From positions 1 through 64,000 of the forward strand of contig JAUIBT010000021.1 in the NCBI GenBank assembly GCA_030428255.1: 64,000 nucleotides of DNA, read 5' to 3'. Below the pieces are notes generated by a model. It searched no databases. It had not been told where the DNA came from and saw nothing but the letters and a program-made list of their open reading frames with translations. Below are positions 34,619 to 43,122 of the stretch, piece after piece. The translations under genes and the position numbers were made by a program. The first letter of the stretch is position 1. Each line of letters starts with the position of its first letter. The DNA is from Alphaproteobacteria bacterium (lineage in GTDB: Bacteria; Pseudomonadota; Alphaproteobacteria; UBA7985; JAUIBT01).

Positions 34619-36214
34619 TCAGTTCGACTTACGCAAGAAGACCGTGCCGCGTTTTTTGGGTTTGGGCTTTTTTTCTTCTTTGGGCTCGACGATGGCCAAC
34701 CGCCCTTTGGCCTTGGGCAGGGGCGCGTCAATTGCCGCTTGCTCCAAGGCGGCGTTGGCATCTTGCTCGGTTGCACCAGGCTCGTCTGGCTCACCTTCGT
34801 CTCCCAGTCCCAAACCGCCGTCTATCGCGCCTTCTTGCTCGGCTGCAGCCTGCTCATTGTCCTGATCCTGGACATCCAGATCTGCGCTCTGCGAGGTGCT
34901 GGTGGCTTTTGGATCGGCGGGCTTGGGTTGCCAGGCTGCGACCTCAGCCAAACTGACACGCGTCAAGCCAGCCTCACTGTTTTTACCCCAAACGCCGTCG
35001 GGCTCGCCAGACAGGTGACCCAGAGCAATCAGTTCGCTCTGAACGGCTTTGACCAAACGCGTTGGGCGTTGATCGCCGTTTTCCAACCAGAGCTGCTGGG
35101 CGGAAGGCAGGCCTTGCGCCACAGCCAGAATGTGCGCACGCGCGGCAAGCTTGCGGTTGCGCGACGACCCCAGGTTCGCCTCCCAAGCCTTGAGCTGTTG
35201 GCTTTGTGCTTGCTGGTCCCCTTGCTGAATCGCGAGTTGCAGATAAGCGACCTTGAGCGGCGCAGAGGGCTCGAGCGCCGCCGCCAAACGCAAGGCCCAA
35301 GGGTGATCGGCCTCCAGGGCCGGTGCGAGCAAATCGTTGATTACGCGCAGCGACGCCCCATCGCGCCGCTCGAGCAAGGCCAGGATCACCAGGCCGTTCA
35401 GATCGCCAGCATCTGCGGCGCGCTGGGCCAAACTGCGCGCGGGCAAGTGCTTCGCCAGGCGTTGCCAGGCTGCAGCGGCCAAGGCTGGTGGCACCGCATG
35501 GTCGACGGCATAGGACAAGAGCCCTGCTTTTTTCTCATCCGGGCTCTGGCTTCGCCACAGCAAGTAAGCTGCCCAGGGATCGCCGGGCGCTGCCGCAAAG
35601 GCCGCCAGGCAAAGCGACTGGGCCTGCTCGCTGTCCAGATACCAGCTGTGTTGCCCGCCGTATTGTCTAGGCGCAGCAGCGCTCTGGCACGCGCTGCGTT
35701 GCTGCTGCCAGGTTGCTGTTTTCTGTTGCATGTCTTGCGCGCGGGATTGCAGGGCGTCTTGGGATCGGCAAATCAAGCAGCGGCTCTTATAGCGCTCCAA
35801 GCCGGCCGGGCTAATGCTGGCGGCTTGCCACAACTCGCTGTCGTAGCGCCGCTTTTGTTCGGCGATGCTGGACTTTAAGGCGGCCACGTCCAGCGGGCCC
35901 AAAGGATCTTGCGGCAGGGGTGCTGCACTGGCTTTGGGATCGGGGCGCGTTTCCAAGCAGTTGGGGCACAGGGCTTGGAAGGCTTGCCATGAGGCTTGAT
36001 CGAAGGCCAGCGCTGCAAAACGCCGCGTCAGATCGCTTTGAGCCTGCTCATAGGCGTCTAGCTGGTCAGCGGCCGTGTCATCGCTGGCGAGTGGCTGTGC
36101 AAAGGCGGTCGCTGTGAGCAGAGCAAGGCCGACCAGCAGCGCCACGCTAAGACTAGGACTCGCGCGCGAAACCAGCGCCAAAGCAGACTTGCAGAAATCC
36201 CGGTCTGCGGTCAT
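34619..36214 (-). CDS. Exported CxxC-repeat protein with peptidoglycan-binding-like domain, smallest of three relatives
   Basis: 531 residues. A signal peptide ends near residue 40 (T-A-F-A-Q). Two CxxC motifs follow at C83/C86 and C146/C149, then a paired-cysteine module (C176...C202) with Q-Y-G-G between. A helical TPR/Sel1-like region comes next. A PG_binding_1-like domain at about 383-417 has V-Q-S-E-L and G-E-P-D-G-V-W-G. The last 110 residues are acidic, then basic and low-complexity. The ATG overlaps the stop of the M23 peptidase gene (ATGA). Domain order matches the two larger proteins of this operon with fewer repeats. I do not recognise the function. Confidence 0.8.
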   Translation of the reverse strand: MTADRDFCKSALALVSRASPSLSVALLVGLALLTATAFAQPLASDDTAADQLDAYEQAQSDLTRRFAALAFDQASWQAFQALCPNCLETRPDPKASAAPLPQDPLGPLDVAALKSSIAEQKRRYDSELWQAASISPAGLERYKSRCLICRSQDALQSRAQDMQQKTATWQQQRSACQSAAAPRQYGGQHSWYLDSEQAQSLCLAAFAAAPGDPWAAYLLWRSQSPDEKKAGLLSYAVDHAVPPALAAAAWQRLAKHLPARSLAQRAADAGDLNGLVILALLERRDGASLRVINDLLAPALEADHPWALRLAAALEPSAPLKVAYLQLAIQQGDQQAQSQQLKAWEANLGSSRNRKLAARAHILAVAQGLPSAQQLWLENGDQRPTRLVKAVQSELIALGHLSGEPDGVWGKNSEAGLTRVSLAEVAAWQPKPADPKATSTSQSADLDVQDQDNEQAAAEQEGAIDGGLGLGDEGEPDEPGATEQDANAALEQAAIDAPLPKAKGRLAIVEPKEEKKPKPKKRGTVFLRKSN

Positions 36215-37356
36215 GGCAGGTCACTCCCCCAAGCCTCGGGCAGCGACACCAGCGCCTGGCTGTTTTCGGTCCGAGACTCGCTGGTCTCAAGCTGCTGGGC
36301 AAAGGGCAATTGCTGGCTCCATCGCCAGGTTTGCGCCAGTTTGGGTGCCTTTGCATCTTGCTCTAACCGATCCAAAACATACTCGGGGTCAATCGCGTTC
36401 TTGTCGTCGCGCTTGGCATCGGTACCAGTCGGGCCAACAACAAAAATCGCATAGTGCAGGTGGGTCTGATAGCCCCAAGGCGCCAGCTTGCCGATCATTT
36501 GTCCCGCTTCGATCCTTTGGCCTTTGGCGTACTTGCGCAGGGGCGTCATGTGCCAGAAGAGGTGCTGTACATCGTCGGTTTGCAAAATGATGCCAACGTT
36601 GGTGCCGCGACCATGGAAAATCTTGATGATCTCACCCGAGACATGGCTGTACACAGGGGTGCGCACCGGCGCCTTCACATCCAAGCCGCCGTGAAAGTCC
36701 AGCCCATTGAGATTGCGCCAACCAAAGTCGGAGGTGACCACCCCTAGGCCTGGATCCTTGAAAAAGGGCAAGCGATTGTTCCAGGGGCGCTGCGGGTAGG
36801 AGGGCAGTTCGCTTCGCTTGCGCTTATAGGGGTTTCGGTAGGGATTGTTGGCGTAGGACTGCTTGTGCCACTGCTGCATGGTCGCGTGGTCGGGCAAGAC
36901 GATGATGTCGTTGGGCCCGGACTTGGCCAAATCGCTAAACTCCCAGGAAGGCTCGGGTGGCGCGACCGGCTCGCTGTTTTCCGGCTTAGCGGTTTTCGAG
37001 GAGTCGGACTTGGGCTTGGACGTTTTCTTTTTCTTTGTCTCGCTTTTGCTTCCGCCGCTAGAGGGCGCGGGCTCGCCGATCTTGCATTTTCCCTTCAAGA
37101 ACTGGTGCAGCATGCACTTGGGTTCTGCGGCTAGGGTTGAAGCCGTTGGCAGGGCGAGCGCGACCACGGTCACCAACGCGATCGAAGCGAGCCCGAGCTC
37201 GGCCAGGGCGCTTCGGGCAGCCTTGGATTTGGCCAGATGAGAAACCTTCGGCGCGCGGCCTGGCACGCCGCCCGGCCCGCTGCCTTGTAGGCCACCGGCC
37301 TGCCTGCCTTTATGATTTGCACTTTGGGGTGGGAGGTGGCGGTCTGATTTGGCCAT
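36211..37356 (-). CDS. Exported M23 metallopeptidase with intact zinc site
   Basis: 381 residues. A basic 50-residue N-terminal segment precedes a signal/anchor helix (about 53-77, ending L-A-A). Right after it is a cysteine pair C81...C91 (C-x9-C), then a Lys/Ser-rich linker. The LytM/M23 domain at about 205-335 has H222-x3-D226, H269 and H299-x-H301, all the zinc ligands. It should cleave peptidoglycan cross-links, unlike the degenerate LysM/M23 protein at 33351. It lies 6 bp after one CxxC-repeat gene and overlaps the next by 4 bp, so it is made together with them. Confidence 0.9.
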   Translation of the reverse strand: MAKSDRHLPPQSANHKGRQAGGLQGSGPGGVPGRAPKVSHLAKSKAARSALAELGLASIALVTVVALALPTASTLAAEPKCMLHQFLKGKCKIGEPAPSSGGSKSETKKKKTSKPKSDSSKTAKPENSEPVAPPEPSWEFSDLAKSGPNDIIVLPDHATMQQWHKQSYANNPYRNPYKRKRSELPSYPQRPWNNRLPFFKDPGLGVVTSDFGWRNLNGLDFHGGLDVKAPVRTPVYSHVSGEIIKIFHGRGTNVGIILQTDDVQHLFWHMTPLRKYAKGQRIEAGQMIGKLAPWGYQTHLHYAIFVVGPTGTDAKRDDKNAIDPEYVLDRLEQDAKAPKLAQTWRWSQQLPFAQQLETSESRTENSQALVSLPEAWGSDLP

Positions 37357-37362
37357 GCCGTT

Positions 37363-39618
37363 CTAGCCTCGCTCACGCGCGCGGTTCAGCGCCTTAGTGG
37401 TGGTTCCGCCGGCCACCCCGTCGATGGGCCCGCGATATAACCCTTCGTCTCGTAAGAAACGCTGTATGTGTTTCATAACCTCCAGAGGACGCGATCGGCC
37501 TTGGTCGATCAGGCGGGTTTCGGCCCACTTGGATTGCCCCTTAAGGGCCTGATAATACAGCTCGGCCGCCAGCTTATAGTCAGCAGCAACGCCTAGACCG
37601 CGCTCGACGTGGTCCGCATAGTATGCGCTGGCCTCGACGTGCCCGAGGGCAGCGGCCGTTTGGAAGGCCCGTGCGGCTTTGCCAAGATCGCGTTCGGTGA
37701 GCTGGCCAAAGGAGTAGAGCAGGCCCAGCGTATAAGCGGCTTCCGCTTCTTGCCCTTCTGCTGCAGTCTCCAGCAGGCTAACGATCTCAGGCTGGGGCAG
37801 CAGGCGTTCGGCATTGCCAAGCTGCTCGATCTCAATCAGCGCTTCCACCAAGGCGGCACGAGGTGTCAGTGCGGCCAGGGCAGGGCGGTTCGCCATGATG
37901 TCCGCAAGCCGCCTGCGGCCTTGTGAGCCTGCCTTTGAAAACTGGAACAGGCTTAGTGCAAGCCCGTCGAGCCCATCGGCCTCACCGGCTTGGTAGGCCT
38001 GATCGAAGGCTGCAACCGCCCGTTCGGCTTTGCCTTGCAGGCGATAAGACTCGGCTAGCACCAAGCGCAGCGCGCCGCTGTCGGCTTGCTCAAGCGCGGT
38101 TAAGCAGGCTTCCTCGGCTTGGGCCGCTTCGCGCGGTTGCAGGCCATCGCCGCCCGAACGCGGGCTCCGGGCCAAATCCAAGCATCGCGCCTGAGCCGTG
38201 TCGCGGGCGAAGGCGGCATCATAACGTGCCTGTATGTCGTCGCGCTGTTCGCAAAGCTGGCAGCCCTCAAGGTAGGCCTGCATCTGGGGCAGGCTTGGCT
38301 CTGACCCCATGGCGGCCAAAAGACGGCGATCATTAAGCGCTTCGGGGTCAGGGCCAGCTTTCTGTTGCAAGCGCAAGGCCTCGGGCGAAAAGAGGCACAA
38401 GCTGCAATCTTCCAGGTAGCTGCCATAGGAATCGGCGCTGTTTTCTTGGCGCGCCTGCTGCCAAAGCGCGGTTTCAGCTTCCAGCTCAGGGTTCGCGGTC
38501 GTGAGTGCTTCGGGCTCCAGTGCCTCGGCAAAGCTGCAATCCATGCAGGCTAGGATCAGGCCGCGCATCACATTCGGATCAGCCAGGCTTGAGGCGTCGG
38601 CCCACAGCCTGGCCTCCACAGCTGCGAGCTGGTCAGGCCAAGTCGCGGCCACGTCTTGAATGATGGTCGGGGCAATCGCCGCGTTGGGGTAGGCTGCGAT
38701 ATATCCGAACACGCCTTGCGGTGCGGCACCGGCCACTACGGCTTGCCACTGGCGCAATTGTGTTTCGCGATTGGTATCGGCCGCCAACAAAGTCAGCAGC
38801 TGCTGGTTCAGCGCTTGGCGCTCTTCGCAGTACTGGCACGTTTGAAGGTGCTCTTGCAGGGCTTCCGCATCGCTCGACTGTAGCAGGCTGAGCGCTTTCA
38901 AGCGCTCGATTGCGGCCTGCTGTAGGTCCTGCGGGGCGGGAGAAAAGAGCGTCAAATCGAGCTGGTATTGGGCAGCGATTGCTGTCGGACGCCGCAAGGG
39001 CGCGCGCAACTGGCGCGAAAGGTAGCTCACCAGATCAACAAGCGATAGTTGGGCCTCAGGAGACGATCCTGTCTGCTTCGCGCTTTGGGGAGCAAAACCG
39101 CCCAGCGCGCGGCGCAGGGCTTCGGCGAGCTGCTTTGGGCTGGCCTCGCGGGCAAATATAAGCGCGTAAGGACCATCGGCTTCAACGCAGGTCAGCGCGG
39201 AGCAGGCTTGCAGGGCAACCAAGGTTTGGCCGCCGTTGTGGGGGTCTGTGATGTGAACCACAAAGCCACGATCTTTGGCGGCCTTGCGGGTCTGGAGAAT
39301 CAGTGTTTGCTCGCCACCGCCCAGTGCTGCCAGACCTTCGGCAAAGGCCTGAGCCTGGCTGGGCTCGCCCTGGACTTGGAGTACCAAGCTGCGCGCCGCG
39401 GGCGGTGCCTGGACCTGTTGTGCCTGGATCTGTTGTGCCTGGACCTGTTGTGCCTGGACCTGTTGTGATGCGATCAGGCCGCTGAGCAATGCCATGGCGG
39501 CACCGGCGATCACAGCGAGCCCCGAGGTGCGGCGACGCCAGCACGCACGCTGGCCCCTTTGATTGGCACTGGGTGAACGCCCCTGTGCAGGGGTGATGCT
39601 CGGTTGAGGCTTAAACAT
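37363..39618 (-). CDS. Exported CxxC-repeat, Sel1 and peptidoglycan-binding-like protein (second of three relatives)
   Basis: 751 residues from the ATG at 39618, which has GGAGG 5 nt upstream; the frame is open to a TTG at 39636. A membrane helix at about 33-50 is followed by a V-Q-A-Q-Q repeat. An alpha/beta region (about 75-175) follows. CxxC repeats have first Cys at 261, 358, 405 and 453; the slot between 261 and 358 holds Y-I-A-A-Y-P-N-A without Cys. A paired-Cys module (C479...C505), Sel1 repeats (A-A-Y-T-L-G-L-L-Y) and a PG_binding_1-like end (Q-R-F-L-R-D-E-G-L-Y-x-G-x-I-D-G) complete it. Function unknown; probably periplasmic and wall-associated. Confidence 0.8.
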   Translation of the reverse strand: MFKPQPSITPAQGRSPSANQRGQRACWRRRTSGLAVIAGAAMALLSGLIASQQVQAQQVQAQQIQAQQVQAPPAARSLVLQVQGEPSQAQAFAEGLAALGGGEQTLILQTRKAAKDRGFVVHITDPHNGGQTLVALQACSALTCVEADGPYALIFAREASPKQLAEALRRALGGFAPQSAKQTGSSPEAQLSLVDLVSYLSRQLRAPLRRPTAIAAQYQLDLTLFSPAPQDLQQAAIERLKALSLLQSSDAEALQEHLQTCQYCEERQALNQQLLTLLAADTNRETQLRQWQAVVAGAAPQGVFGYIAAYPNAAIAPTIIQDVAATWPDQLAAVEARLWADASSLADPNVMRGLILACMDCSFAEALEPEALTTANPELEAETALWQQARQENSADSYGSYLEDCSLCLFSPEALRLQQKAGPDPEALNDRRLLAAMGSEPSLPQMQAYLEGCQLCEQRDDIQARYDAAFARDTAQARCLDLARSPRSGGDGLQPREAAQAEEACLTALEQADSGALRLVLAESYRLQGKAERAVAAFDQAYQAGEADGLDGLALSLFQFSKAGSQGRRRLADIMANRPALAALTPRAALVEALIEIEQLGNAERLLPQPEIVSLLETAAEGQEAEAAYTLGLLYSFGQLTERDLGKAARAFQTAAALGHVEASAYYADHVERGLGVAADYKLAAELYYQALKGQSKWAETRLIDQGRSRPLEVMKHIQRFLRDEGLYRGPIDGVAGGTTTKALNRARERG
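39406..39465 (-). repeat. Four tandem 15-bp repeats encoding a VQAQQ-type motif
   Basis: The plus-strand unit TGCCTGGACCTGTTG occurs four times without gaps, one copy with a single change. It lies just after the membrane helix of the encoded protein and keeps frame, so copy number could vary by slippage and change linker length. Confidence 0.9.
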
Positions 39619-39632
39619 AGGGGCCTCCACAA

Positions 39633-41960
39633 TCAACGCTCAGTGAAGAGGCGGTCTTGCAGCGCCTTTTCCAAACCACGCTGGGTGTTGAGGCCGTATT
39701 TTCCGTCAAGGGCCTTGTCGTAGTAGCCCTGGCGGGAAAGGTCGCGTTGCACGAAGCGCATCACCTCGATGCTGCGCTCGCGACCTTCATCGACAAGCGC
39801 AATTCGGGCCTCGGTGCCGCCAGCAAGGTAGGCGTCCAGATAGAGACGCGCGGCGCGCCTAGACTGCACTCCAGCCGGGCTGTTGCCGGACTCCAAGCTC
39901 CGTGCGAGCAGGGCTTGGGCGTCCAGTTGCCCTTGCTCAGCGGCCTCGGTCAGCAGCTCGATGATGCGCTCTTGGTCCGCCACATCACCGCTTGACGCTT
40001 GGGCCTGCAGGCGGCGGGCGAGTAGGTATTGCCCCATAGCTGAGCCCTCGGCGGCAATGGCTTCCAGCGCAGAATTAACCTGATCGTCTTCGGCCTGGAT
40101 GAGGTCCTGCTCGACCAAAAAGCTCCAGATTAGCGTTGCGGTGTGGTCGCCCGCGGCCTGGCCTTGCTCGGCATAGCGCTTGGCTGCGGCGAGGTCGGGT
40201 TCAAGATCAGGCAAGTCGAAATAGTTGACGTAGGCGGCCATACCCGCAGCTGCGGCAGCGCCTTGGCCTTCGCTTGTTGCGGCGGTCTCAAACAGGGCTT
40301 TGGCTTCGCTGTATGCCGCGTTGAGCATCAAGGCGCGCCCCAAGGCGGCTGCCAAATCAGCGCGATCGGCGAAGCGCTCGACCGCTTTGCGGCAAGCTGG
40401 GATGGCATCAGCGCGAGAGATCTTGCCGAGCGGTAGGCCGCCGTATTGGCTGCTGGCCGCCAGCGACAGGCAGGGGCGGGCAATGCTCGCCTCATCTTGG
40501 GCGTCACGAATGGAGCGCTCAAGTTGTTGGGCTTCTTGGCTGAATTGGCACACGCTGCATCCTTCCAGATAGGCGCGCGCTAACGTTAGATCTTGCTGCA
40601 CCTTGGCATTGAGCCAGGAATCACGCTCGGCCAAGGCGCTGGGCGAGGTCAAAAGCGCCTCGCTCATGGTCTTCGCTTCGGCTTCGAATTCGCACACCTG
40701 ACAGGTCTTTAGGTAAGCATCTAAGGCCGACAAGGTGTTGGTCTTGCGGGCTTGGAAGAAGGCCAAACGCTCGTCGGCTTGCTGACTCAAGTCACCAATC
40801 TGGTCCAGCGCCTCTTGTTTGTACGCACACACTTGGCAGGTCTTTAGGTAGCGGTCGAGCGCGTCCAAAGTCTTAGCGCTTTGGAAGGCCTGGCTGTCGG
40901 CTTGACGCGCTTCTTCGGTTTCCAACTCGTTGAGCAGGGCCACGGCTTCTTGTTGGAAAGCGCAGGTTCGGCAGGCGGCCAACAAGGTACGCAATCCGGC
41001 TGCGTTGCGGCTCTGCTTGAGCTGCGCAAAATAGACTTGCTCGGCTTGGGATTGCGCTTCGCTTTCGATCAATTTGCGTTGCGCGCTCGCAAGTTCACCC
41101 GCCATGGGGCAAAAAACGCAGCGTTCAAAATAGCCTTGGAGGGAGGAGAGATCAGCGTCGCCTTGCAGCAAGCCTTGTGCCTCGAGCTGTTCAGATTGCA
41201 GCGCGACTTCATCACTGACATGCGCGCTGGCCAGACCGGCAAGGCCAAACAACGACAGAGCCCGCCCAGAGTTCATATCTTGCGCGGCAAGCTGTTCTCC
41301 AAGACGGCGCGCCATGCTGCGGTACAAGAAGGCCAGCAATTCGGTGTTGGCCAAGATCTTGTCATCGTTGCCGAAGGGCAGGCGGTCGGCGTAGCCAAAC
41401 AGGCCCCGGCGGAGTTGTTCAAACAAGGCCGCACGGCTAGCCTCATCATCTTGGCTGCGGGCGATGGCGTAGAGATCAAGTTGCGCGTTTTGCGCGGCTT
41501 CTTGGTAGATCCAACCTGTGACGCTGCCATCGACCAGCACAATTAAGTGCTCGGTTTGCATGGCTTGGGTCAGACCGGCGATGCGCGCCATAAGCTGAGG
41601 CCCGCTCTGATCTGGCGCATGCAATACCACCAGCGCCAAGCCATCGCCGAGCGCCGAAGCGTTCAAATCAGCAAGTGCCACATCGCTCAGCGAACGGCTT
41701 AGGCCCAGCCCGCCTGCCTGCGCCAAGGGTGCCAAGAGCGTTTTGGCCTGAGCGCGATAAGCGTCGTCGTCAGAGGCCACAACGACCCTTTGCTGGGTCC
41801 ATTGCAAGGCAGCGAGACTTGATGCGGCACCGTTGCTAGTGTCTTGGGCTGCGGCTCCAAGCGGCGCAAACAGGTATGCCAGCAAGCTGAGAGCCAGCCA
41901 CGGACGCTGAACGCGCAGCCTGTTCACAAGGTGGGCGATGGCGGTGCGAAACTCTGGCAT
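39633..41960 (-). CDS. Exported CxxC-repeat, TPR/Sel1 and peptidoglycan-binding-like protein (first of three relatives)
   Basis: 775 residues. A signal peptide ends near 38 (G-A-A-A). An alpha/beta domain at about 57-225 contains L-A-L-V-V-L-H and L-I-V-L-V-D-G-S and might be a decayed caspase-like fold (speculative). Five CxxC repeats follow with first Cys at 281, 330, 375, 420 and 468, each in a Y-L-x-x-C-x-x-C-x-x-x-x-E-A context. A paired-Cys module (C497...C523), TPR/Sel1-like repeats and a PG_binding_1-like end (V-Q-R-D-L-x-x-Q-G-Y-Y, L-D-G-K-Y-G) finish it. GGGAGG precedes the ATG. It is the first gene of the four-gene operon. Function unknown. Confidence 0.82.
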   Translation of the reverse strand: MPEFRTAIAHLVNRLRVQRPWLALSLLAYLFAPLGAAAQDTSNGAASSLAALQWTQQRVVVASDDDAYRAQAKTLLAPLAQAGGLGLSRSLSDVALADLNASALGDGLALVVLHAPDQSGPQLMARIAGLTQAMQTEHLIVLVDGSVTGWIYQEAAQNAQLDLYAIARSQDDEASRAALFEQLRRGLFGYADRLPFGNDDKILANTELLAFLYRSMARRLGEQLAAQDMNSGRALSLFGLAGLASAHVSDEVALQSEQLEAQGLLQGDADLSSLQGYFERCVFCPMAGELASAQRKLIESEAQSQAEQVYFAQLKQSRNAAGLRTLLAACRTCAFQQEAVALLNELETEEARQADSQAFQSAKTLDALDRYLKTCQVCAYKQEALDQIGDLSQQADERLAFFQARKTNTLSALDAYLKTCQVCEFEAEAKTMSEALLTSPSALAERDSWLNAKVQQDLTLARAYLEGCSVCQFSQEAQQLERSIRDAQDEASIARPCLSLAASSQYGGLPLGKISRADAIPACRKAVERFADRADLAAALGRALMLNAAYSEAKALFETAATSEGQGAAAAAGMAAYVNYFDLPDLEPDLAAAKRYAEQGQAAGDHTATLIWSFLVEQDLIQAEDDQVNSALEAIAAEGSAMGQYLLARRLQAQASSGDVADQERIIELLTEAAEQGQLDAQALLARSLESGNSPAGVQSRRAARLYLDAYLAGGTEARIALVDEGRERSIEVMRFVQRDLSRQGYYDKALDGKYGLNTQRGLEKALQDRLFTER

Positions 41961-42228
41961 GGGGCCTCCCTAAAGCCGAATGAGGCTGCAGCGGCGCAGC
42001 CCGGTCTTATTACAAACTGCGGGCACAATACGAACGCGCGCAGCCTCATAGATAATCTTGCAAAGGTTCTAGCAGGTCTGTCGATCTTACCCGACATGCC
42101 TTTAGGCCGACGCCAGCGCCGGCGGCAAAATGCCGTCCGGTATCTTAGCCTTGGCCCGCCCAAACCGGGGCGAACGATGCCTGACTGAGACCAGATAATC
42201 AACCTAAAGTTTAGTTAACGAGAGACCG

Positions 42229-43122
42229 CTAATTTGCGCTCGCAACCAAGTTTTCACTTTCCTCAATAATGACCAGGGCTTTTAGACCGGTTATCATGAT
42301 TGGCAAGCCGCGCTCGTCGTAGGCCATGCGGCCTTCACGGGTCCATTTTCCATCTGCCGCCATCTCCATAACGGGAATACGTCCGCGATAGTCGGCGCGC
42401 AGGGTTTCGAACAAGGTACGGGCATTGTTATAGCGCAGGCGAATACAGCCCCCCGAGGCACGGCGTCCCAGGTTTCCGACGGCACCGGTGGCGTGAAAGG
42501 CGATGCCATAGCCTTTGCTGCGCAGGGTGCGGTAATCTAAAAAGACCGAGTAAGGCATCTTTGCACCCTTGTAGAGACGTGAGCGGTAGTCCTTGATTTG
42601 CCGCGTTGGGTGCAAGTTAAAGATACCCGGTGGCGTGGTGGTGAAGGCCTCTTTTTCCTTACGTTCACGGCCCGTGGAGACTTTCCAAATCTTGGTGGCT
42701 TCCCAAGGCTTGGCGTGATCGTCAGGGTCGCTGGGTTTGAGCCAGATTAGACGCTGAGCAAAGGGCCCAGAATTGGATTTGTTGACGAACAAGATCAACT
42801 CATAGTGCTGCAGCAACTCGGGCGTAATCTTGGCCAAGTAGGCGTTCGGGCTGGCGGGCTCAATCAGCTTGCCGTCAGCGCGGAAACTCAGGCCCGGGTA
42901 GTAGGCATCGATCGGGCTTTGGTCTTTCGATGCCAATTGCGAAAACAACGCCTGCATGCTGTCCCCGCCCAGGCTCAACCCCGCGACCTGGGTTTCAACG
43001 CTGTTCGTTGCCGGGGCCTGTTGTGCGCTCGCTATACCCGCAAGAGCAGCTAGGACGAGGCCTGCTGTCGCCGACAGAAGTGAACCCAAAGGCAGAAGTG
43101 GCTGTTTGAATTGGCGTCGCAT
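42229..43122 (-). CDS. L,D-transpeptidase (YkuD) family protein
   Basis: 297 residues from the ATG at 43122; a TTG at 43173 is open in frame. A signal peptide ends near 34 (A-S-A-Q). The YkuD catalytic motif H-A-T-G-x8-R-A-S-G-G-C-I-R-L spans 210-229, with H210, catalytic C226 and R228. Family members form 3-3 peptidoglycan cross-links or attach proteins to the wall. It lies 268 bp upstream of the CxxC-repeat operon in the same direction and may share its regulation. It is divergent from phzF. Confidence 0.88.
   Translation of the reverse strand: MRRQFKQPLLPLGSLLSATAGLVLAALAGIASAQQAPATNSVETQVAGLSLGGDSMQALFSQLASKDQSPIDAYYPGLSFRADGKLIEPASPNAYLAKITPELLQHYELILFVNKSNSGPFAQRLIWLKPSDPDDHAKPWEATKIWKVSTGRERKEKEAFTTTPPGIFNLHPTRQIKDYRSRLYKGAKMPYSVFLDYRTLRSKGYGIAFHATGAVGNLGRRASGGCIRLRYNNARTLFETLRADYRGRIPVMEMAADGKWTREGRMAYDERGLPIMITGLKALVIIEESENLVASAN

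Noticed and set aside
34739-35878. 379-aa plus-strand frame inside the 531-aa CxxC-repeat gene
   Set aside because: The minus-strand protein has a signal peptide, CxxC repeats and an overlap start; the plus frame has none.
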